Shown one piece after another: positions 33,577 to 46,004 of a stretch of 64,000 nt of DNA. Origin of the DNA: Pilaira anomala (taxonomy: Eukaryota > Mucoromycota > Mucoromycetes > Mucorales > Mucoraceae); the NCBI GenBank assembly GCA_025716855.1, contig JAIXMQ010000041.1, forward strand, positions 62,001 to 126,000. Reading direction: 5' to 3'. Numbering within the stretch: position 1 is the stretch's first letter; every line of letters begins with the position of its first letter. The notes beneath the pieces were generated by a model. That model saw nothing but the letters and a program-made list of their open reading frames with translations, did no database searches and was not told the origin of the DNA. Made by a program: the position numbers and the translations under genes.

Positions 33577-36154
33577 ATGTCATTAAATACAATGAATAGT
33601 GGCCAGCAAGCTCAACAGCAACACAATGGTAATAATAGAGATATCGAAACGGTTCGTCGTAATTACCGATCTGCTTTGTCAGAACTTACTTTTAATAGTA
33701 AGCCTATTATTACTAATTTGACTATCATGGCTCAAGAAAACCAAGGTGCTGCAAGTATTATTGTAAGGGAAATCGAAAACCAATTGAGAAATGTAAGTTG
33801 ATATATTACCACTTTTTTTTTTTTCTCCTTTCCCCTTTATATTTTATTATTGTTATTATATTATAAATATACATGTATAAAAATACACATCAAAATTACA
33901 CTTTATGGCACAATGAAAAAAAAAAGAACAAAAAAAAAAAAAAAAAAAAGATGAAAAAAAAAGAGAGATAGTTCGGTTTGAATACTTCATCGACTTTACA
34001 TACACACGTACACATACACTCACACACACACGCACACTCTCTCTCTCACACACACATGATATGTATATTTATTATGTTTTTTACACTTATAAAAAAAAAA
34101 AAAAAAAAAAAAAAAGTTTTTTTTATTGTCATTTATATAAGAATATGAAATAGTAATAGTTTTTTTTTTTTAAAAAAAATAATAATAATGTTAATTATAA
34201 TAATTATAGAATGCTCCTGGACAGAAACTGCCTGTGCTTTATTTGATCGATTCTATCTGTAAAAATGTCGGTGGAACTTTTATTACGAATTTTGCTAGAA
34301 ATATGGTGTCAATATTTTTAGACGCGTATACATTAACGGATGCAAATGTTAGAAAAAGCTTTGAAAGATTACTTCAGACTTGGAAGAATGGTATGCCCGG
34401 TGGTAATCCTGTATTTCCTCGTCATATTATTGAATCCATCGAGAGATCTATTGTGTATATTCGTGATAAGAATCCTTCAAGATATCCTCATCACCATAAT
34501 AATAATAATAGTTCTTCTCCTTTACACAACAACAATAATAATAGTATTAATAGTAATAGTAGTAGTAATAATAATAATCCTAATATTGGTATTCATGTAA
34601 ATCCCAATTTTATAAACAAGGTAGCTATAACAACAACAACAACAATAATAATAATAATATTTATGGTTTGCTGATATATACATATATATTTTTATATATG
34701 AATTTACAAATGTATAGGAACCCAGAATTAATGCAAGAGATCCACGTAATAGAAGTCCTCAAGTTCATACTGAAAAAGTACCTTTACAATCTTCTAATTT
34801 GATTTCTCAGTTACAATCTATGCTTCCTTCTACTCAAACACATATGCTTACTACAAATGATCCCGTTGCACAAATTATTGGCCAAGTATGTCTTTTTTTT
34901 TTTAAAAAAAAAAAAAAAGTACAAAAACTAACATGTTTAAATAATAGATTAAAGCTATATTACCTACTTTGCCTCCTACTCAAGCCACGACAATTGAACA
35001 ATATTTAGCACAAATCGCATCACCTTCTTTAGCACCTACCACCGTTGTCACGCCCTCACCTACATTATCATTTTCTAACTCGCCTCCACCTTCAGTTCAA
35101 ACACCACCAGTTCAAGCACCTAAACCCCAACCTAAAGCACAGCCAGCATCTAGTGTAGATACCGCCGATTTATTAAAGAGTTTGACATCGATGGGATACC
35201 TTAGTCCTTCTCCTCCTATTATAAAACCTAGTCCAGTCCCTCATCATGTTGAGATAACCCATCCATCCACAGAAAATTTAAACAAGTTTGGTCCATTTTT
35301 ATTAGATTCAAAAGACCTTCAAATTCCTAGACCTGGCGCAATTGAATTATTATACTCTGCTGAGCCTTTACAGTGTAAACAATGTGGGTTTAGATACCCA
35401 AAGACAGAAAAGGGACAGGCAAAAATGGATGCACATTTGGATTCTCATTTTAGACAGAATAGAAAGATGAAGGAAAGAGTGAAGCGTGGTTTATCTCGTT
35501 CTTGGTTTGTTACTGTGGATGAATGGATTAACGGTGAAGGAGGTGAATTAACAAGTCAACAAGGTAAAAAAAAAAAAAAAAGCAGAAATTTTAATTCTAT
35601 TTCACTAGTTTTAATCTTTTTTATTATTAGCTCCTGCGTTTTTACATGATGGTATGGGACATGTTAATAATAAATCAACAGAAAAATCATCACAACCAAG
35701 TGGTGAAGAAGCAATCAATCCTGATCATTATACAGTGATTATGCCAGATGATGATAATAGAAAACCTTGTGCTATTTGTGGTGAACGATTTATTGACTTT
35801 TGGAACGATGATGAAGAAGAATGGATGTATAAAAATGCAATCATGGTGGATGATAAGGTAAAAAAAAAAAAAAATAGTTTTATATACATATTAAATTTGT
35901 TTGTAACTAACATTTTAAAAAAAAAAAAAAGATTTATCATGCTACATGTCATGCTGATGCTATAAAGAGTGGAAATTTAATAGATTCTGATGCTGAAATG
36001 CGTGATGTAAATAATAACAATAAACGTAAAATGGAAGATCCAGTTGGCCAGGTATGTTTACCATTTCATACATTATTATTATTATTTTTTTTTTTTTTAT
36101 CATTAAAAACTTTAAATTTATATATAGATGTCAAAAATACCACGTACAGCATAA
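33577..36154 (+). CDS. PCF11-like mRNA cleavage/polyadenylation and termination factor, 7 exons
   Basis: Exons 33577-33792, 34210-34620, 34718-34885, 34948-35563, 35631-35857, 35932-36051 and 36128-36154 are in phase; about 594 residues. The N-terminal CTD-interaction domain (CID) contains [20 protein letters not shown] and [14 protein letters not shown], which bind the phosphorylated RNA polymerase II tail. A His/Asn/Ser-rich linker follows. The C-terminal half has the two zinc-binding elements that flank the CLP1-binding region: [26 protein letters not shown] with the [10 protein letters not shown] motif, and [24 protein letters not shown] closing with IYHATCH. Acts in the nucleus in cleavage factor IA. 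Intron 1 (33793-34209) is the longest in this gene and contains large A/T tracts. Converges with the RNF220-like gene (86 bp between stops). Confidence 0.92.
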
Positions 36155-36240
36155 ATATACATACATTTTCTTTGCTTTTTTTTTTATATAAATAAATAAA
36201 TAAAAAACATACATACACATATATATATATTTATATTTTA

Positions 36241-37943
36241 TTAAAGATAAATACGTCTCAAATCAGAAGGAGTAGTGATTTTTTGACATTGAGGACATAG
36301 TTTCTTTGAGCCAAGTGTTTGTAACCAACATTGTTCACAATGTACATGCCAGCATACAATCGATGTAAGTGGTGTCTTATAAGATTCAAGGCAAATAAGA
36401 CAACGTGGTGTGGATCGAGATGCATTTTCTAATTGATGGATACGTGATTTTAAAGATTCAATCACTAATTTGGAATGACTTTCTCCAGTATGATGTACTT
36501 CCTTTTTTAAATGATTATTCCAACCTGTAACCGATACAGTTTCTTCAAACCCCTGTCTCTCACCAGCACTATAGAAATAATAAAGAGTATGAATATAACT
36601 GGATACAAAAAAAAATATATATATATATATAGGTGTTACCTGTCAGAAGTAGGTGTACGTACAGTACCACCCGAGACCATTTCTCGTAATGCAGAAGCAT
36701 CTTCTGTATCATCATCCATATTTACTACGATATCTCTTTCAGTATATTGACTTTGACCAAATTGAGCAGCATCATCATCTTCTACATCTAAATCTTCTTC
36801 ATCTTCATCTTCATCTCTTTTACTTGATGTGGCGAAACCAGCGCCTCCATAACCACCTTCCATCATTGCAGTTGCTCTTACACGTACTTGACCAGCCCAT
36901 TCATATTCTTCCCAACCTTGACCTTGTTGAGAATGATTGATATGATTATTTTCTCTATCATTCTCATTATTGTCCTGGTCATCATGATCATCATGATCCT
37001 CATCATCGTGATCGAAATCCATTTCATTATTTTCAATATGTTCATCTTCTGTTACTGCTGTTGTTTCTCGGTTCGGATTAGATAAACAATTATCGATATG
37101 AAGATTGACAGCTTCTAAATCACCATATAGCCTTTCATTACAAATAAAGCAAGTTTGTACATCTGCATCATGTAACATGACTTGTAAAGCAACCTCTGAA
37201 TCATTTTGTGCGGTTTGTGAAGATTGTTGAATACCTGATCCATCCAACTGCTTTAGTCGATCATTTCTCTTTTGTCGATTCTTTTGAATTCTTTCTAATG
37301 TTTCTTCATATACAGAACTTGCTTTCTTCTTTCCTTTTGCTTGTTCTAATTGTCTTTTGGCAGCTACTGCAGCACCTCGTTTACCTTTACTATGAGTGTA
37401 ACAAAAAAGTTAATTTTTTTTTGCATGGAAACGGAGAATTAATTTTTTTTTTTTTCTTTGTATGTACTTTTTATTTAAAGGGTCGGTATAGGCTTCAGAG
37501 GTTGGTTCAGATAATCGACCAAGTTCATATTGATAATGTTCTTCCCAATACATTGGTTCTATACGGTATTCACATACAGGACATTTTGGTAAATCTCGTC
37601 TGGCTGAAGAGGGGTTTTATATATATAAAAAAAAAAAAAAAAGTAATGAGACAAAAGAATTATTTGACATGTCTTTCAAGAAATACCTCGACTACTGTTA
37701 TTATCGTTAAGGGTATCCAACTCTCTTCTTGAACGTTTCTTTTTTCTAAAAGAAAAATAAATATAAAAAGTTCAGTTTCCAAGACAACAACAATGAAAAA
37801 AAAAAAAAAAAATCCGACAACACCAAAAAAAAAAAAAGGTTATTTTTTTTTCTTTTAAAAAAAAAAAAAAAAAAAAGACTACGTTACAATGGTTGTCCAT
37901 TGGACTTTTTGTTATATTCGAAATTATCGTCTGAAGAAGCCAT
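36241..37943 (-). CDS. RNF220-like RING E3 ubiquitin ligase, 5 exons
   Basis: Exons (minus) 37943-37888, 37745-37687, 37603-37468, 37389-36640 and 36568-36241 join in phase for about 442 residues. The C-terminal RING reads CLICLESYKTPLTSIVCWHVHCEQCWLQ.. CPQC, ending exactly in TPSDLRRIYL, which is strongly diagnostic of the RNF220 group. Upstream are a zinc-binding segment (CPVCEYRIEPMYWEEHYQYEL), a Lys/Arg-rich helix and a second Cys/His pair (CFICNERL..AVNLHIDNCL). Between them lie acidic, Asp/His-rich stretches. Animal RNF220 ubiquitinates nuclear and signalling proteins; the substrates in fungi are not known to me. The first exon is short and begins MASSDDNFEY. Confidence 0.88.
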
Positions 37944-38176
37944 ATCTTGGAGTTAAAAAGGTGTTTGTGGTTTAAGTTTCTCAAAAAAGTTGTCTATTAG
38001 ACTCAAATTAGAATAGTTGAAAAAAACCTTGAAAATATATAAATGGATGCAGATTGAAGAATCCATTCATCTTATTGGCTCTTATCGCGATCCTATCTAA
38101 CACAAAAAAAAAAAATGCGCCTTTCTGTTTCTCCCTTACCTCAACCGCCGCAGCTCTTTTATATATCTTTCCCAAC

Positions 38177-38229
<53 letters not shown>

Positions 38230-38445
38230 AAATTCGTATCAAATTTAAATTCTATTCATCCATTGAATTCAGCTTTGATTGTTGTCATATGTACCATCAC
38301 TATCTTTCACCGAGTTGTCATGGATAAATATATAACCGGCATTGTGGCTTATCATTTGTCCTATTTTTTTTTGCAAGTTTTTTTTTTTTCTCGGGTCAGA
38401 ATTTTTTTTTTTTTTCCCTCTTCTTATAAATATAAATATTCCAAA
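37944..38445. other. Divergent promoter region with a 49-base A-tract
   Basis: Spacer between the divergent RNF220-like (-) and TRM112 (+) genes. It holds an A-tract at 38178-38226, one of the longest homopolymers in the window, and T-tracts just upstream of the TRM112 ATG (about 38400-38416). Confidence 0.6.
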
Positions 38446-38969
38446 ATGAGACTCATTACTCACAACATGTTACAATGTCATGTCAAGAACTGTAATAACA
38501 ACAATTTCCCTCTTCGATTTGAAGATGTTCAAGTTGAATTAATTGAAGCAGACTTTAATCCCGAATTTTTATCCAACATGTTGAACAAGATTGAATGGGA
38601 TGCTTTATATAACACTGCTGTCCAGGTAAGCTAAGCTTCAGACGAATAATAGGGTTTTGTGTAAGAACATAAAGTATTCATATTATGTCTCTTATTAGCT
38701 CGGAATCAATACCCTCCCTGCTCAAATGCCTGAAGATGCCGAAGAGAATGAGGAATTCTTGAAACTTGTTCATAATGTTTTATTAGAGGTAAATAATGAA
38801 AGAGAGAGAGAGAGAGAGAGAGTATGTGAAAAAAGGAAATAAATAAAGACTTATATCTTTATTTTAGACTCATGTCCAACAAGGACAAATGGTTTGCCCT
38901 AACTGTGCTCATGTCTATAAAATTAGAGATGGTATTCCCAACATGTTATTGGCTGAACATGAAATCTAA
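38446..38969 (+). CDS. TRM112: TRM112, activator subunit of tRNA/rRNA/eRF1 methyltransferases, 3 exons
   Basis: Exons 38446-38625, 38699-38788 and 38868-38969 are in phase; 123 residues, typical for the family. Begins MRLITHNMLQCHVKNC, with the zinc-binding cysteines, and ends VCPNCAHVYKIRDGIPNMLLAEHE, the canonical C-terminal half of the zinc knuckle. The middle is the variable helical insert (WDALYNTAVQLGINTLP). TRM112 stabilises and activates partners such as TRM9, TRM11, MTQ2 and BUD23 in cytosol and nucleus. A GA-dinucleotide repeat sits in intron 2. Start is the only ATG that gives the conserved N-terminus. Confidence 0.95.
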
Positions 38970-39517
38970 AGAAACCAAAAAGCATCAACCAAATTTGTAA
39001 ATTTAAAAAAATAAACGTCTACTACTATTACTCTTTTATTATTGTACAGAAAAGAAAAAGGATGAACTGTGTTCGAAATGTTGTGTATATGTTATAGTAC
39101 AATAGAAAGTTTTTTTTAAAACAGGCATTAGTATGGTTGACATAAATAATGCATGTTTACTACTGTTTACGAGGAGGACAAAATCAACTGGGATTTAATT
39201 ATTTTGCACAATGCAAAAAAATAAATAAATAAAAATAAGCTTAAGCTATAGGAAGTTATGGCTCATCATTATCATCTTTTATGAATTGAATTGAAGCCTG
39301 CTGAGTACTATTTTTTTTGTAATAAGACCATACAAAACACATGTACAATATATGACTAACTTATTGTTCACTACCCAAATGGTAGGTACCATAAACGAAA
39401 GGATGATGTGTGACCGGCTTTTCCAGGTCCTGCACACAAGGTAAACCGTGAGAGCAATTTTTTTTTTTCCAACCCTTTTTTTTTTTTTGTTTATTTACAA
39501 AAAAAAAAAAAAAAAAA
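38970..39517. other. Intergenic between TRM112 and UBA4
   Basis: AT-rich spacer of 548 bp. It carries a copy of a 43-bp dispersed hairpin repeat (39238-39281) and a short block of higher complexity (39370-39450). It ends in T-rich then A-rich tracts adjoining the UBA4 start codon. Confidence 0.5.
39238..39281 (+). repeat. Dispersed 43-bp hairpin repeat, copy 1
   Basis: Nearly identical to 61102-61144 (about 41 of 43 positions). Both contain a 7-bp stem, AGC(C/T)ATA / TATGGCT around GGAAGT. The single stem difference, C to T, keeps pairing as a G-U wobble. Lies 270 bp after the TRM112 stop. Confidence 0.75.
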
Positions 39518-41285
39518 ATGGAAAAACTTGAGCAAGAGAATGCACAGCTTCGAAAGAGAATTGCAGAACTAGAAGCAGGACAAAAACTACCTGAAGCTTT
39601 AACAGAACAAGATACTGCCATACCCTTTGAACGAGTAGAAAAGTTAACAAACGAAGAAATTTTTCGGTTTGGACGTCAGTTAGTGACACCTGGGTTTGGT
39701 TTAGAGTGTAAGCAAAAAAATATGACAAATTTTTTCTTGTTTTTTTTTAACTTGTGTTTATTTTATCTAGCCCAATTAAAGTTACGCAGTAAATCATTTT
39801 TGATTGTGGGTGCAGGTGGGTTGGGATCTCCTGCTGCATTTTATTTAGGTGCTGGTGGTGTAGGTCGTCTTGGCATTATTGATCATGATACGGTCGATAC
39901 GAATAATTTACATCGTCAAGTGATTCATACCGAAGCACGTTGTGGTATTAATAAAGCTGTGTCTGCTGCTACTGCTATCAAAGCGTAAGTATAATTAAAT
40001 AAATAAGAGTACTTTTTGATGCTTAAAAAAAAACTTTGTTATAGTATTTATCCCAAAGCAGATGTGATTCCATATGCTTATTCACTCGATAGAACAAATG
40101 CTCTTCAACTTATCAGACAGTAAGTTAAAAAAAAAATCTTTTATATCAATCACTTTTTGTTATTGACTATTTTGGATATCTAGGTACGATATTATTATTG
40201 ACGCAACAGATAATATCGCTACACGTTATTTACTTAGTGATGCATGTGTATTAGCAGGAAAGCCTTGTGTATCAGGAAGTGCACTTCGAAATGATGGACA
40301 GGTAAGTTGATATCTAAATCGATAGATTGATGTATTTATTAACCGTGTATAGCTTACGATTTACAATTATAATAATGGACCTTGTTTCCGTTGTCTTCAT
40401 CCAGTGCCTCCTCCTGCTTCATCTGTGGGTCGATGTGTAGATAGTGGTGTACTTGGAGTTGGTAAGTGATTATGAATAGGTAAATGTTACCACGGTATTC
40501 ATAAAAGTAAAATAGTTCCCGGTGTGATTGGTATTTTACAAGCACTTGAAGCGATTAAAGTAGCTATTGGATCACCATGTAAGAAAAAATTATTGAATAT
40601 ATATGAAAAATTCTAAGATATAATAAATAGGCTTGAATGAACCCAGTTTCTTGATCTTTAGTGCTATGAGTAATCCAATGTTTAGAACAATGAAACTTCG
40701 TGGTAGAAAGAAGGATTGTGCTATTTGTGGAGAAAAGCCAACGATGACAGAATTAATTGACTATGTTCAATTTTGTAATGGATTAGCAGATGATAAGGTT
40801 AGTTTCTACATACAAAAGAATTCCATTTATAGTAAAGAATATAAATTTTTTTTTTTAGACTGTGGATGAAGTCATATTAAAGAAAGAAGAGAGAATTCAA
40901 GCTAAAGAATATAAAGATATTTTAGATCAAGGAAAAGAACATTTATTAATTGATGTTCGACCTAAAGTACAATTTGGTATTTGTAGTATACCAAATAGTA
41001 TTCATATTCCTATTGAAGAATTAGAAAAGAGAATGGATCAAGTAAAAGAAGCAATGAAAGAAAAGAATGTATCTGATGACAATGGTTAGTGTATAAGATG
41101 TATAAAAAGATCTCTTTTTTTTTTATTAACAGTCAAATAAAGTGTTTGTAATTTGTAGATTAGGTAATGATTCACAGATTGCTGTACGTATGATGCAAAA
41201 AGAAGGAATTGAAAGAGCAAAAGATATTATTGGTGGATTATTAAGTTGGTCAAAGAAGGTAGATGATGATTTCCCCATCTATTAA
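39518..41285 (+). CDS. UBA4/MOCS3-like adenylyltransferase-sulfurtransferase, 9 exons
   Basis: Exons 39518-39707, 39771-39984, 40045-40119, 40184-40301, 40353-40461, 40516-40578, 40631-40797, 40859-41068 and 41133-41285 are in phase; about 432 residues. A short coiled coil ([19 protein letters not shown]) precedes the E1-like domain: [21 protein letters not shown] (nucleotide loop), [30 protein letters not shown], the zinc cysteines in GPCFRCLHP and later CAICG. The C-terminal rhodanese domain ends [18 protein letters not shown] with its active-site cysteine. The enzyme activates and thiolates URM1 (tRNA wobble-uridine thiolation) and/or MOCS2A (molybdopterin). The exon 8 donor at 41069 is needed to keep frame. 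Its ATG is preceded directly by about 18 A. Only 4 bp separate its stop from the convergent MARVEL gene. Confidence 0.92.
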
Positions 41286-41289
41286 AGAA

Positions 41290-42341
41290 TTATTTCTTCT
41301 TTCTGTTTAAACAACCACCAAGTACATCCCAACCCAATGTAACGATATAAAGTGCAAATGATACAAAACCAAAAAAGATGGAAGTATTATAAAAGTCACA
41401 CCATTTTCGATTTGAATTTCTATCACATCTGAATTTTGAGACTTCTACTATAATACCAATACCCCATAAAAGTGTCATGAATAAATCACATAAAATCAAT
41501 ATCGTTCTCTTCATCTTTTGTGCTTTTCCAAATCTCCTAAAGAAGAAGAAACCAATATGATAGGCTGAATAAATAATAGAAAGGATTGCCTGTGCAGGTC
41601 TATTAGAGTTTTACATCGTTACGTATTGTTTAACTTCAACTTACGACGGCAAATAGGTAATAAAAGCATGCCTTATTCTCAAAAGGTACTTCATCACCAG
41701 AGAACTAAATGTATATATAAATAACTATACGACTATAAATATATTTATTAATTACTTACCGGAGATGCACCTGCAGCAAAGCCAAGATGTCCAACAGCGG
41801 CAACAAATAAGGCAATACGAATAAAGAACCTTATTGTGGTAAATTTTGATGTACCATGATGATTATTATAAATGGCCTCATTATCTGAAACAGTCATTGG
41901 AGCTTCAATTTTACTAGCGGTATCAATAGCTGGTGGATTGGGGGAATAGGCACTTCCAGAAGTATTTGTATTACCATAAGCAGTACCTGTATATTGATAA
42001 GCACTTTGTTGTTGTTGAACAGCAGCAGGCTGAGGTGAAGGAGATGACCAAGCATTTCTATCTTCTTCTAAAGTTTTATTAGACTCTTGCCAAGCGTTTG
42101 TGACAGGTGGTTGATGATATTGTGAAGGTGATGGCATACGTTGTGTACCATAAGGTGAGTTATTATAGGTATTATCTGTATTCATACCACCACCAGTAAG
42201 TGGCTTATTTCTTGGTGGAAGTGCAGGTGAACCTATTCCACCGCCAAGAGTTGTTGCTGGAGGAGCTGGTGGTGGTGGTGTATCTTCATAAGCGTTACCG
42301 TAAATAGGGCCAGTTCGGTTCTCTTCAAAGGGGTTACTCAT
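41290..42341 (-). CDS. Four-helix MARVEL-type membrane protein with NPF motif, 3 exons
   Basis: Exons (minus) 42341-41760, 41704-41645 and 41589-41290 are in phase; about 313 residues. The N-terminal 190 residues are disordered, Pro/Asn/Gln-rich, and start MSNPFEE, an NPF motif of the type bound by EH-domain endocytic adaptors. Four hydrophobic helices follow (FFIRIALFVAAVGHLGFAAG; YYLFAVAILSIIYSAYHIGFF; ILCDLFMTLLWGIGIIVEV; FGFVSFALYIVTLGWDVLGG), with a Cys-containing loop (KFRCDRNSNRKWCDF) between helices 3 and 4. The layout matches fungal MARVEL-like proteins, and the NPF motif suggests endosomal or plasma-membrane traffic. This is an inference; no specific family member is recognised. Confidence 0.75.
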
Positions 42342-42812
42342 CTTTACTAAAATAAAAAGGAGAAAAAGAGAAAAAAAAAGTTAAAAAGAATAGTTAAAAA
42401 AATCAGTTCTATTTTCTTTTTTGTACAAGTTTTATTTTAAGTGTACGTGTAACCCAAATGAAAATTTCGTCGTTCTGTACGTCATTAAGAAAAAAGAAAA
42501 AAAAAAGATTAAATGATTTCTATTCGTACGACTGATTCTATCTTGTTAAAGAAAATGATTAAATAAACATAAAGTAAAACAGAATAATTATCTCGAGAAA
42601 GATTCAAAGAGAAATTGTTTAATGAATAAAATATACCTTTTTCGCTTACCCGATGACGCAATACTACACGACGCCAAGATTGTGTTACTGCAAGTAACAA
42701 TGGGGAGTACAGACAGAGAGGAACAAAAAGGGCCGGCTTTTTCCCCTTCTCTCTCTTTTTTTTTTTTTCTCTTCTTCTTTTAATTATTTTTTAAAAAAAA
42801 AAAAAAAAAAAA
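42342..42812. promoter_or_regulatory. Divergent promoter with a probable 5'-UTR intron of the MARVEL gene
   Basis: Between two genes reading away from each other. On the minus strand a strong donor (CGG|GTAAGC, near 42650) and a strong acceptor (TTTATTTTAG, near 42352, a few bases before the MARVEL ATG) suggest a leader intron of about 300 nt. On the plus side, T-rich then A-rich tracts run right up to the fimbrin ATG. Confidence 0.5.
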
Positions 42813-45159
42813 ATGGTTGTAAACGCATTTACACTTCAACGAAAATATCCTCAGTTACAAGTAAACGATATCAATAGACTTATTGATCAGTTCAGGTAAA
42901 AAAAAAAAAAAAAAGGGCTTATTATTGTCATCGACACGAAAACTAAAAACCCCATCTCTCTATTTAAAGTGAGATTGACTTGGACCAAGATGGTTATCTC
43001 GACCAAAAAGAAATTCAAAAGGCTTGTAAAGATACAGGTTACAGTGACAATTATGACGAAATTCGTGCCACACTTAAAGATGTTAGTACAAACGCTTCGG
43101 GTAAAATTGATGTAGAAGAATTTATCGAGGTAAAGTATATATATATATATACATATATAAAGGTGGGGGGAGGGGGTGAACTGTCTGTGCGTTTACATAA
43201 GATGAACTGTTTGTCTCCTCAAAGAATCTTTTGGGGGAAAAGGACGCGGTTTTCTTGTAAAAAAAAAAGCATGATACAAATCGGTCATTGAAAAACAAGT
43301 TTTTTTTTTTCTTTTTTAATAATGACGGCATTACTCATTATCCTTTTTAGTTGGCAGCAAAGTTAAAGGATGGTCGTAATAAGGGTGCATTTGATGTTCA
43401 CCAAAACAAAATCAAGGTGCATGGTACAAATGCTAACGTAACTCATACAATTAACGAAGATGAACGTTCTGAATTTACAAGACATATTAATGGTGTACTT
43501 GCTGGTGATGCTCATATCGGTAACCGTTTACCTATTCCTACCAACACAATGCAATTGTTTGATGAGTGCAAAGGTAAAATATATATATATATATATAATA
43601 TAATATACTTGCAAGTAAGTAACATACTATTTATTTAGATGGTCTTATTCTTTGTAAGTTGATTAACGACGCTGTTCCTGATACAATTGATGAACGTGTT
43701 CTTAATGCCGGTAAAAAGATTAACAACTTTCAAATGGTGGAAAATAACAATATTGTGATTAACTCTGCCAAGGCTATTGGTTGTTCTGTTGTAAATATTG
43801 GTTCTACTGATTTGATTGAAGGTCGTGAACATTTGATTTTGGGCTTAATTTGGCAAATTATCAAGCGTGGTCTTTTGAGTAAGATTGATATTAAGCAACA
43901 CCCTGAATTGTATCGTCTTTTAGAAGATGGTGAAACACTTGAAGATCTTCTCAAGTTACCTCCTGATCAAATCTTGTTGAGATGGTTCAATTATCATTTA
44001 AAAGCAGCTGGATGGGAAAGACGGTAAGGCTTTACTCTTATTATTATTATTATTTTATTACAACCCCCTCCCCCTTTAACTAAAACAATATCATAGTGTC
44101 AAAAACTTCTCAAAGGATGTTGCAGATGGTGAAAACTATACAGTATTGTTAAACCAACTGAAACCTGAACATTGCTCTCGTGCACCTCTTCAAGAACGTG
44201 ATCTTCTTCGTAGAGCAGACATGATTTTAGATAATGCCGAAAAGATTAATTGTCGCAAATATTTGACACCTACCGCTTTAGTTGCTGGTAATCCTAAATT
44301 GAATTTAGCCTTTGTTGCTCATTTATTCAATACACATCCTGGATTGGAACCTTTATCTGAAGAAGAAGCTCCCGAGATTGAAGAATTTGATGCTGAAGGT
44401 GAACGTGAAGCAAGAATGTTTACTCTCTGGCTTAACAGTTTAAATGTCGATCCTGGTGTTTACAACTTATTTGAAGACTTACAAGATGGTTTGGTCTTAT
44501 TACAAGCATTTGAAAAGGTTGTACCCGGTAGTGTCAATTGGCGTATGGTCGGTAAAAAACAACCCCTTTCTCGTTTCAAACAAATTGAAAATTGTAATTA
44601 TGCTGTCAATCTTGGTCAAGAACTTCGTTTCTCTCTTGTTGGTATTCAAGGTGCCGATATTGTCGATGGTCAAAAGACTTTAACTTTAGGTCTCGTCTGG
44701 CAATTAATGCGTGAAAATATTGTACATACCCTTCAATCTTTGACTAAAGGGGGTCGTTCCGTTTCTGATCAAGATTTAGTTCGTTGGGCTAATGAAACTG
44801 TTAAACGTGGTGGTAAACAAAGTAAGATGAACTCTTTCAAGGATAGTGGACTTAGTACAGGTATATTCTTCTTGGATGTTCTTAATGGTATTAAACCAGG
44901 TTATGTTGACTATAACCTCGTCACTGCTGGAAGAACCGAAGAAGATGCTTTTAACAATGCTAAACTTGCTATCTCTATCGCTCGTAAGTTGGGTGCTACT
45001 ATTTTCCTTGTACCTGAGGATATTGTTGAAGTCAGAGCTAAAATGGTAAAATTTTAAAACAGAAAAATATTTTCATACAATGAAAAGCTAACTTTTTTTC
45101 TGTAGAACTTGACCTTTATCGGTAGTTTGATGCAAGTTGATAGAGAAATCAACCATTAA
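42813..45159 (+). CDS. Fimbrin (plastin/SAC6-type actin-bundling protein), 6 exons
   Basis: Exons 42813-42895, 42970-43129, 43351-43573, 43639-44023, 44097-45045 and 45106-45159 are in phase; 617 residues, the usual fungal fimbrin length. The N-terminal EF-hand region (SEIDLDQDGYLDQKEIQKAC and a second, degenerate loop ending GKIDVEEFIEL) is followed by four calponin-homology domains in two actin-binding modules. CH1: FTRHINGVL..DGLILCKLINDAVPDTIDERVLN. CH2 begins at ILLRWFNYHLKAAGWERR. CH3: ARMFTLWLNSLNVDPGVYNLFEDLQDGLVLLQ. CH4: DLVRWANETVKRGGKQSKMNSFKD. Crosslinks actin filaments in patches, rings and hyphal tips. The start codon is preceded by about 20 A residues. Codon use is the most regular in the window, as for a highly expressed gene. 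Confidence 0.95.
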
Positions 45160-45942
45160 AGAAACTCAAGAAAAAAAAACCCCCCCCCCCTCAAACAATT
45201 TAATTGACTGTACTAATAGCTAAAATAATCAAAATAAGAACATCTTATTTCAATACATAAATCTTTTTCTTTAATAATAAATAATAAAAAAAAATCTACA
45301 TGATTGTAAGAATCTTGCCTGTCCTTTGATTGGTATGTGAGAAAGTATCGCTGCTGAGCAGGAACAAGTATTTCATTGAACATATTTTCACTGTAAAATA
45401 TGATTTATCTTGGCATCCTGGTTTTCTTATTTATTAAAATTAGAACACATATAAACAATATTTAGTTGCGAATATGTATCTCTACTACTGGATAAAAACA
45501 AGACTTTTTTTTTTTTCACTTCAGTTGGTTTTAGACATGATTTCTTATTTAGGCAAACTTTATAGTTAAATGAAGCTATAAGTACCAATGCAGTTGAATT
45601 GGGAGCTCCTGACTTACCGAAGCCTGATTTTGATCTTGAATAAAACGTTAAAAGTGGCCTTAAAAAAAATGAAATTCTATCATTTGTTTTGTTAGTTACT
45701 AAGGTTTATTACTCAGCACATTTTGTTTATGAGAAGTCGCGTTGTAAAAACAAAGTAAACAACCTTCTTTTTTTTTTTTCTTGAGAAAAGCAACAGAGTT
45801 TATACACCTTTTTCATTAAAGTTTGATATCAAAGAAGCGTGTTTTTGCATTAAGAATTTTTTTCTCTACATGTACTTGACGTGATTTTTTACTTTCCATG
45901 ACTTTTTTTTTTTTTTTGTCTTAAAAATTTCGCGTCTCCTAG
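45160..45942. other. Intergenic, no gene seen
   Basis: Starts with an A-run and a C11 homopolymer (45180-45190) just after the fimbrin stop. The rest is AT-rich without supported frames until the 44-bp promoter-like block at 45943. Confidence 0.5.
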
Positions 45943-45986
45943 ACCCACAACTTGTCCATAGTAAAATTTTGGAGGGGTATATAAGG
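45943..45986 (+). promoter_or_regulatory. 44-bp PSE-like plus TATA block, copy A
   Basis: Matches 60521-60564 at 43 of 44 positions, although the flanks on both sides are unrelated. Starts ACCCACAACTTGTCCATAGT and ends with a TATA box (TATATAA at 45978-45984). Spacing between the upstream element and TATA is the same in both copies. It resembles the upstream-element-plus-TATA promoters of polymerase III genes such as U6, or plant USE/TATA promoters. Confidence 0.65.
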
Positions 45987-46004
45987 AGATTTTTTCAGTA
46001 AAAA

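Noticed and set aside
36653..37085. Plus-strand frames across the acidic part of the RNF220-like gene
   Set aside because: They are antisense shadows; the minus-strand frame has the RING and correct splice phases.
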